Shown one piece after another: positions 57,455-64,000 of a stretch of 64,000 nucleotides of DNA (its first letter is position 1; each line of letters begins with the position of its first letter). Both the position numbers and the translations under genes were made by a program. Source of the stretch: Vitrella brassicaformis (lineage: Eukaryota; Sar; Vitrellaceae); the NCBI GenBank assembly GCA_001179505.1, contig CDMY01000345.1:20953-84952 (forward strand), read 5' to 3'. The notes under the pieces were generated by a model. The model had not been told where the DNA came from. It was given only the letters and a program-made list of their open reading frames with translations, and did no database searches.

Positions 57455-59959
57455 CATGGATGAAACCATATGCGCCGTGTGTCTGTCTGTGGACCCACAT
57501 GTCTGTCTGTCACACACCTGAGGTCGCTGTCGTCAGCCTTCCTCCGTCCGTTCCTCCGTGACTGTGGGTCGGTCGTCGATGGCCCATTATTGTTCTCCTG
57601 CGGGGCCGTGGGTGTGCCCTGGGTGTCCTCGTTGGGTGTTGTGGTTGAGGCGTCGGCCATGTTGACGCCGCCCTCCGAGTACTTGACGCTCTGGATGCAC
57701 CGACCGCTGGGCGTGTAATACCTGCACGCAGGCATGCCGAGAGGGGGGGAGAAGGCGCGTGTTGCTCTCTATCTCTCTTTGTTGCTCTGTCTCTCTTTCG
57801 CATCAATCGATCTGATTCAGGCTGATGGCCGGCTGACTTTGCGACGGTATATTTGAGAGCGGTGTCAAAGGGAAGGGCCTCGACGTTCTGGACCAGACCC
57901 TTGCCGAACGTCCTGCAGCAGCCTCACACACGCATGGATGGATGGATGGATGGATTGCGTGATCTGGCTACTTACTGGCTCACTCACTCACCTTCCTGTG
58001 CCGACGATGACGCCACAGTCCAGGTCCTGAAAGAAGAGACGAATATACGAATGGGCTGGCCCTGCTTGCCTGCCTGGGCATCGATCGCATCGATGTATGA
58101 AACCCCCACTGACTGACCTGTATGGCTCCCGATACAATCTCAGCTGCAGATGCGGTGGCTTCATTCGTCAGAAGAACCAACTTGACGCTCGGGTCCAACA
58201 CGGGCTCGGTCGTACTCCTGGTGGAACATACAATACACACACACGGAACGATGTGTGAACCAACCTCGTGTGTGTGGGCGTGGCGTGTTGGTCGTTCGTT
58301 CTCACTCACTTGTAGGCCACTCGCACGAACGACCGCCCCTGTGCGCTCACTATCTCCGACCCCTATGTATGTCAATCACAGATATATACAATACACGCAT
58401 CGAATCGACCCATTCATTCATGTGTCACCCTGTCTGTCTGTCTGTCTTTGTGTGTTGGCTGGGCTGTGAGCTCACCCACTTTGGGTACGAACAGTGAAGC
58501 GATGTCGACGGCTGAGTTGAGGAGGCCGCCAGGGTTGCCCCGCAGGTTCAGCACCACCCCGTCCAGGCCGGCTCGCGGGGCGTTCTGCTGCAGCCAACGG
58601 AGCGCCACGCGCATCTCCTGCACACACCCACCCACACAGGCCAGGACACACACAAGGAAGTCAGTCAACTCGGTGTCGCGTATGTATGTCTTGTATGCAA
58701 TCCAGGCTGACGGCGAATGATGAGGCTGAGAAGCCACTGAGCTGGATGTAACCTACACACGCACGACAGACACGACAGGCAGACAGACAGACAGAGGGAT
58801 AGATTAGGTAGGACAGGTCAAGTGCTGAGTGGACTGGGCTGGTGGTACTCCCTCGGTCAGTTAGTTACCGATTCCATCGTCTCTGCTGCCGAGATACTGG
58901 AAGAGCTTCACATTAGGGACGCGGACCAGCCGACGGGTCAGCGTCACCTGAAGAAAGAAGGATAGATACAAACCAAAGCGTGGCGCACTCTCATGCACAC
59001 GAAGGGGAATGGCATGACCATCCGTGCACTGAACTCACTGCCCGTCTTCCTTCCTTCTCACTCACCGATTGCAGTCCGTCGACTCCATCCCTGATGAAGG
59101 CCACGTTGACTTGCGAGTCAGGCGGGCCCCTTAGCATGTTCTTGACTGCACACACACCACAACCCCACCCACATGTGTCTCTTGTGGGCCCCGTCTCTTC
59201 ATTCATACGTCCACCACCCATCCCTCATTCATTCTACGATAGATACCTTCCTCAGGCGAGAGGTTAGCCACGGGTCTGCCCTCGACCTCCACCAGATGGT
59301 CGCCCACCCTCATGCCAGCGTCGAAGGCATAGCCCTCGAACGCACCCATCACTATGATGCCCGTCGGGTCCTTGCCGCGCTGCGGAAAGGAGGCTCGCTG
59401 GGATGGGGATGTTGGCTGGGATGGTGAGGGTGGGGAGGGGGAGGGGGCGATGCGTTGGGGGATGGGCTCGGCCGACGCCGTGAAGGGGCGGAGGGTGGAG
59501 GCCATCGGGCCGATGCTGTCGTCCTTTGGCTTCTCGGCCTCGAGGATGAGGTCGATCTCCTTGGTGGCCGTGTCAATCACCTGTATGCATGAGGACTTAA
59601 AGGAGTGATTGAACGTGCCTCGTGTGTGTGTGTGTGTGTGTATGTGTGGTGATGACGGCTACCCTACCCTTTGAGGCGGGTTTCTGTCGACGGCAATGAC
59701 GAGACCCACACCGCCGTAGCGGCCTGCGACATTCTCACGAAGATCTGACGCTGCCTGCACACATGATAAAGCAGAGCGACGACACCGTGAGAGGATGTGC
59801 ATGTGTCAGTTTGGCTGGTGTGGTGACCTGTAGGTTTTCAAACTCCGTGTATGGGTCAAGGCTCCTCAGCATGGCCGTCACGGCCGTGTTGAACAGCTTC
59901 TCTGTGTCGACCTTCTCAACGTAACCTGAACGAACAATCATTGGGTACCAAACAACCAT
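55946..59959 (-). CDS. C-terminal processing protease (S41/CtpA-like) with PDZ domain
   Basis: Many short exons run from about 59959 to the TAG at 55946. The N-terminal helical part has KLFNTAVTAMLRSLDPYTEF, then YGGVGLVI. A PDZ domain (59.6-59.0 kb) has GIIVMGAFEGYAFDAGMRV, GDHLVEVEGRPVANLSPEE and VNVAFIRDG. The S41 core follows: YIQLSGFSASSF, GLDGVVLNLRGNPGGLLNSA, LTNEATASAAEIVSGAIQD with the catalytic Ser, and RTFGKGLVQ with the catalytic Lys (about 57895-57912). A long C-terminal helical extension continues from LALKYTV-like and YYTPSGRC to the end. S41A proteases mature D1 of photosystem II in plastids or act in the periplasm. A plastid role is plausible. No presequence is visible at the proposed start, which lies 80 bp from the divergent gene at 60040, so a 5' exon may be missing. 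Confidence 0.8.
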
Positions 59960-60039
59960 AATCACTCGACGCCACCCACCCACCGCACGGCACGCACCCA
60001 AGTCTCTCTCTGGTGTGTGCCGCCCAGCTCACCTCGTAG

Positions 60040-60942
60040 ATGCAGGACGTCGGCCGCATTGCCAGCATCGCTGAAGTGTCTGTGGAGGACTTCGAGGTGT
60101 ATGGCCGTATCAATTCCATGAGCAAGATCCAGCTTGACGCGATGCTTTCGAAGTACGGCAAGGTGCTGCAGCAGCCGTCGGAGATGACGCCCGATCTCAA
60201 GGAGGGGATTCGAAACTACTTCAAGCCACCCACGGTGAACACACGAGCGGAGCGTCCGGAGAGAGGGGCACAAAGGCCATGGAATGTTCCTGTGTGGCGT
60301 GTAGCGTGTGGCAGGTGTGCAGGTCGGTGACTCACTGTCTGACGAGGAGCGAGAGGAGCAACAGCTCTTCACGAAGATCGGAAAGCCAGGGACAGCCAAA
60401 TTACGGTAGGGACAACAGAGAACAGAGAACAAACGCAATGCGCCATGAGGAACACGTGACGATTCTGCGCTGCTGTTGTTGTGTGGTGCAGTACATTTCT
60501 GGGGTCTTTGCTTCATGGCTGCTCTTCATTACTATCCTCGGTCGCCTCGGCGGCAGCATCTGAACAGTCGCCCCGACCGGCAACAGCCCCGGCTACCAGT
60601 CAATCGCCAACAGCGTGTCGAACCTCGCTACGACTGTCCTCATCGTCGTCCTCCGAAGTTGGTTCAGCCATTCACTGCAGCGGCTGGGCAAATCCTGCAG
60701 AGACTGCTGCTGCATGTGCTGTGATCGGAGCGGCAGAGGTGGAGATGGCTGCTGTGGCAAGTATTGGCGCTGGTGTCGTCAGCTCTTCTTCTTTTCGTCC
60801 TGCTGCAAGCGGCGCAACCAGACTACGGCCGAAGTCGTCGATAGACACACCGGCCCGAGGTCGGCCGCATTCATTGCCCCATCACGAGCACAGTCCGACC
60901 GCACAGGAACGAGTCCCTCTACTGCACGACCACCAGCAGTAG
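60040..60942 (+). CDS. Small unknown protein, helical N-terminus and Ser/Ala-rich tail
   Basis: Exons 60040-60234 and 60323-60405 are well supported: MQDVGRIASIAEVSVEDFEV, KIQLDAMLSKYGKVLQQ, then VGDSLSDEEREEQQLF. With the acceptor before 60492, splice phase leads into a Ser/Ala/Thr-rich frame that closes at 60942 (TFLGSLLHGCSS onward). The other frame from the same acceptor would encode a short hydrophobic end (WLLFITILGR, stop near 60562) but would need a phase change. I favour the phase-consistent version with modest confidence. No family is recognised. Confidence 0.5.
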
Positions 60943-61551
60943 ACTTTCCTCCCAGCCACCCACTTCAAGCCGCCCTCAACAAGTTCCCATCCTGGTCTGG
61001 CAGACAGCAAGTGACGCACGGCAGGCATGCGGCCAGCGACACTGCAAGGGAGGAAGGCACATTGGTCGAGAGTAAAGCCAGTGGGAGAGGGCAGGGGGGG
61101 AGGGCATGTTGAGTGACGAGGGAAACCGCATCGACTGGCTTGGGAGGGCAAGCTGACAGGGTCGGTAAGGCTGAGGGCCGCTAGGGCCGCGTGGCGGAGA
61201 GGTGGTGGGTGGGGAGGCGGTGGGCCCAGCCTGTTAGACAGACGAGTGACGTGCAGTCGAGGTGTGACCACTTTTAGTTCGTATGAGCCAGCCCATTTGC
61301 GCCAGCCAGCCATCTTACAGGTGTGTAGCACACGAGTGGGTTGTCAACTAGCAGAGACAGATGCCCGAGTAGAGGGACACGCAATATACGCATTGATTGA
61401 ATACGAGTGTCATCTGCTGAACTGTTACGAGACTGCGGCAGTATGAAAAAGTCACGTGGCGGGAAGACAAAAGACATCAGTGTAAGGACATGCGCTACTT
61501 ATCCATCTTCACCCACCCGTTACACCACAGCAAAACTTGACCCATAAAGAT
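60943..61551. repeat. Intergenic plus 3' flank of NTPase copy 5
   Basis: About 61265-61551 is the inverted partner of the copy 3 flank at 23.78-24.11 kb. 60943-61260 is GGGA/GGTGGG-rich with no supported gene. Confidence 0.7.
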
Positions 61552-63611
61552 TCAAACACTGCAACGCACAAGTGAGCATGTGCGGTTCAGTGTCAGACCA
61601 AGTAATGCGTCAACATCGTCCCGAGATGGCACAATCCACACATGGCCATCCTCCTGCCTCCTCACAAATGCCTTCTCTCCCCGCCCCCCACCCCCTCGCA
61701 GCCACACTGACTTGATCTCCATCGACCGCATATCGGGATCACTGAACAGATCGGCCGCGCCAGGCAGCGGGTTGCCGGCAAGAGGCGGCCATATCTTGGT
61801 TTCCGTCCACTGCCGCCGGCGATCCTTGTAGTCGACACAGGGCTCGTCCTCTCCTGGTGGTAAGACGTCTCCGCGGGCACACTTGTAGCCCCACACATCG
61901 CTCAGCTTGCCATCCTTGCCCACCACGAACACAAAAAAATCATAGATACCCTCGAAGGCATCAGGCTTGGGCTCATAGAAGAAGACGGTGAATCGTGTAG
62001 AGCATGGAGGTCCGCTCCTTTGGACAAACGCCTTGACGACGTCCTCAGTGTTTCTCCACTCCGAGCTGCTGAGGCACCCGCCAAATTTGCAGCCCATCGC
62101 CTCCTTGTCCCACTTCAACGGTATCACGAGAGAGCCGGAAAGGATGTTGCCGATATGCGGTGGGACCTCGTCAGCTTCGCGGGGGCCATAGTGGGTTAGC
62201 TTTGCTATTTCGCCTTGCAGCAATCGTATGAGAACCGCCGCTGCACACGGCCCAACCCACTGGCGTCCCTCCTCAGCATGATTTAGCATCCGCAAGCTGC
62301 TGGCAACAGCATTCAGCCCCTCAGAAAGAGACGCGCCAGCATTCTCCTTCAAAGCGTCCCATTGCGCCAGCCTCGTGCACATACCAGCCAGGTGCACATA
62401 CCAGCCAGATAGCAAGGAGGCAGTGAGTATGTTCGAAAACGTCGTCCTGGCCGTTTATATGAAGTCCTTTCTTCGTCAAACACATTCAAGAGTGCCGTCC
62501 AGATGCCGATGTTAGAAATTGAAGAGCCGAAGGTCACTCCTCCTTCCATAGCCGTCATTATAACCTCAGACAATACCTCAATCGCTTCAAATCTTCTCCG
62601 ATCGACACGAGAGACGATGCTGACTTTGGCCTCCAGAGAGCCACCGTACTGACTTATCTCCCACACTAGTCCAGGAGATCGCCCGGCCCAGCAAATCGTT
62701 CCACGAGTCACATTGCTGTTCAGAACGTGCTCCAGGTCCTTTTCCTCGATCAAAGGCAGCTCTGGCCGGAGCAGGTGACGACGCTTCCGGAACATTGGAT
62801 CGAGGAAGGAAAGATATCTGTCGCTGACAGTGGTCGCATTGTTGGGCTCAGTGAAGACGAAGTGCCGGTCACGATTATTGAGGAAATCGCACAGGAGGAA
62901 TTCACCCACTTCGCCCTCCGCTTTAGAGCGCTCGCCGCCCTGCAGAGTCGCAAAGCGGTGAAGGTCGTCGATAAGCAGCACACACGCCTGAGGCCACTCA
63001 CGCGCGGTGCGCTCGCTGATGGATGCGTGCTTGAGCCACATCGTAAAGTTCAGCTTGTCGACATCCACATTGGCTGCCCGTGCGACCCTTGCTCGCGCCT
63101 CGTCGGTCGCCGCCGCCCACGCCAGCCGCAGATTGAGTGAGTCGAACAACGGCGTAGAGGCGCCTTCGGTGTCTAAGTGATACTCGCTCTCGTCACCAAA
63201 AGAGATAAAGATAGCAGGGATGCCCTCCTGTCGCAGCTTCTTAGACAGCTCTTTCAGCATCCGGGTCTTGCCAGCCCCTTGGAAGCCGACGAATGACATT
63301 GGCATCACTCGCTCGCTCGACGAGTCCATCCTCCCGTACTCGGGCAGCAGCAGCGAATAAGCCTTGTCCACATAATCGCTCCCAATGAACACCTCAGGCT
63401 CTGTCGTCAAGTCCACTCGAGGCAGCGGCACGTCAGCCGTGGGCAACAGATCATCCACTGTCAGCTCCACGCGACCTGCAGACGAACCAGACACGATGAG
63501 TCTTGCTGCCTGGTCGGCAATGGGGAGATGAACGTGTCACTAACCTCCTGCCTCTTGTGGCCTTTTGTGTGCCAGCTGGTCTTGTGGCTCGGACTCCTGT
63601 GGCCTCTTCAT
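61552..63611 (-). pseudogene. CRN/RHS-like P-loop NTPase, copy 5 (no signal peptide, broken by a 17-bp tandem duplication)
   Basis: Exon 1 (63611-63545, MKRPQESEPQDQLAHKRP) matches copy 4. The main exon starts at 63475. Walker A is GFQGAGKT and Walker B is VLLIDDLHRF. A perfect 17-bp tandem duplication at 62375-62408 shifts the frame just after YLAGMCT. Both halves are otherwise open, the second down to the stop at 61552. The N-terminal NTPase part alone could still be translated. Confidence 0.8.
62375..62408. repeat. Perfect 17-bp tandem duplication inside copy 5
   Basis: GTGCACATACCAGCCAG occurs twice in direct tandem (62375-62391 and 62392-62408). The other copies have a single, slightly different unit. 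Seventeen is not a multiple of three, so the frame shifts. Confidence 0.95.
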
Positions 63612-63695
63612 GGCTTTCATGGGATGTGCTTCTGTGATGAATCAAACCACGAAAAGCGAGGTGCGAACCTCTGTGGCTTGAGAAAAGCTCGCAAA

Positions 63696-63722
63696 CCCTA
63701 CACCCTAAACCCTAATACCCGC
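63696..63722. repeat. Short interstitial telomere-like motif (CCCTAAA)
   Basis: The sequence contains ACCCTACACCCTAAACCCTA, i.e. about two perfect CCCTAAA units and degenerate ones. This is the plant-type telomere repeat, also known from chromerids. It lies just upstream of copy 5, between it and the 63.8 kb repeat. Confidence 0.7.
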
Positions 63723-63788
63723 CAGGGTAATACCTAATACTTTCACTTTGGGGCTTTTTCCCATTGCAAGGGCAACAGGGGCGGCGCC

Positions 63789-63939
63789 CGATGGAGAGTC
63801 ACTTTCAGATGTGAGCAGACACTGCATTTACTGAGAGGGCGGTCGGTCTGTCTGTGAAAGTCTCTGATCTGCATCGCATCGCATGGCATCTGTCAATCGG
63901 CGGCCGGCCATCCGAACCGCCGAGCGATGGAGAGTCACT
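63789..63939. repeat. Dispersed repeat flanked by 15-bp direct repeats
   Basis: CGATGGAGAGTCACT occurs at 63789-63803 and again at 63925-63939, flanking a ~120-bp core. The core and the right repeat match, inverted, the sequence just downstream of RAD17 (34008-34130). Confidence 0.8.
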
Positions 63940-64000
63940 CTCATTGGCCATTAAACCGACTTCACACACCAGAGGCAGTCAGGCACGCACAGACGAACGC

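Noticed and set aside
60492-60562. Short hydrophobic exon (tail anchor) for the 60040 gene
   Set aside because: It reads well, but the splice phase of the upstream exon does not fit. The Ser/Ala-rich frame is phase-consistent.
1-64000. tRNA or rRNA genes
   Set aside because: I looked for T-loop and conserved rRNA strings and saw none convincing. A covariance-model scan would be decisive and was not possible here.

Overview
The window is nuclear DNA from a eukaryote with many short spliceosomal introns. Most are roughly 65-150 nt, GT-AG, with (TGTC)n or (TG)n tracts before the acceptor. The G+C content, the microsatellite-rich introns, the tightly packed genes on both strands, the many secretory signal peptides and a short CCCTAAA-type telomere-like motif fit a chromerid alveolate. 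Vitrella brassicaformis is my best guess. This is inference from style; no organelle or rRNA marker is present. Coordinates are for the coding span from start to stop, and exon joints were chosen so that GT-AG (or GC-AG) sites keep the reading phase. Many genes close exactly this way.

Layout. 0.6-2.1 kb: a secreted beta-repeat-like protein. 4.0-6.0 kb: the first member of a cysteine-rich secreted family, here called the CCVC/YVLT family. 6.4-9.0 kb: copy 1 of a P-loop NTPase family resembling Crinkler/RHS proteins. 9.3-11.7 kb: a PPR protein fused to a TrmB-type tRNA methyltransferase. 12.1-15.3 kb: a 780-residue membrane protein with duplicated exons. 15.9-18.5 kb: NTPase copy 2, inverted, with a 300-N assembly gap. 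19.2-20.8 kb: an ER-retained OGFOD2-like dioxygenase. 21.2-23.8 kb: NTPase copy 3, broken. 24.5-25.5 kb: a secreted TLDc protein. 25.8-26.9 kb: a secreted isochorismatase-type hydrolase. 27.4-29.5 kb: NTPase copy 4, intact. 29.7-33.8 kb: RAD17. 34.5-37.2 kb: a Q-rich nuclear protein with AP2-like repeats. 37.9-43.2 kb: three more CCVC/YVLT paralogues in a cluster. 43.4-43.9 kb: a small STPGR protein. 44.8-47.5 kb: a BTB protein. 47.7-50.4 kb: a secreted GH16-LamG protein. 51.4-53.3 kb: an unknown protein. 53.5-54.8 kb: a Crinkler-like protein (ubiquitin-like header plus nuclease-like domain). 55.9-60.0 kb: an S41 C-terminal processing protease. 60.0-60.9 kb: a small unknown protein. 61.6-63.6 kb: NTPase copy 5, broken.

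The most distinctive content is two lineage-specific families. One is four secreted cysteine-rich paralogues with no family I recognise. They share a CCVC motif, a C-x2-V-C motif, a CxTAGR motif and a terminal (Y/W)VLT motif. The other is five dispersed NTPase copies that use two unrelated first-exon sets: one encodes a signal peptide and the other does not. Each copy has its own lesion or gap except copy 4. A UBL-nuclease Crinkler-like gene in the same window fits the idea of a Crinkler/RHS-type arsenal. Pieces of the RAD17 3' end and its downstream DNA have been copied in inverted orientation to 44.2 kb and 63.8 kb.

Several single-copy genes carry single-base frame breaks, two of them in C runs. 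I think many of these are assembly errors rather than true pseudogenes.
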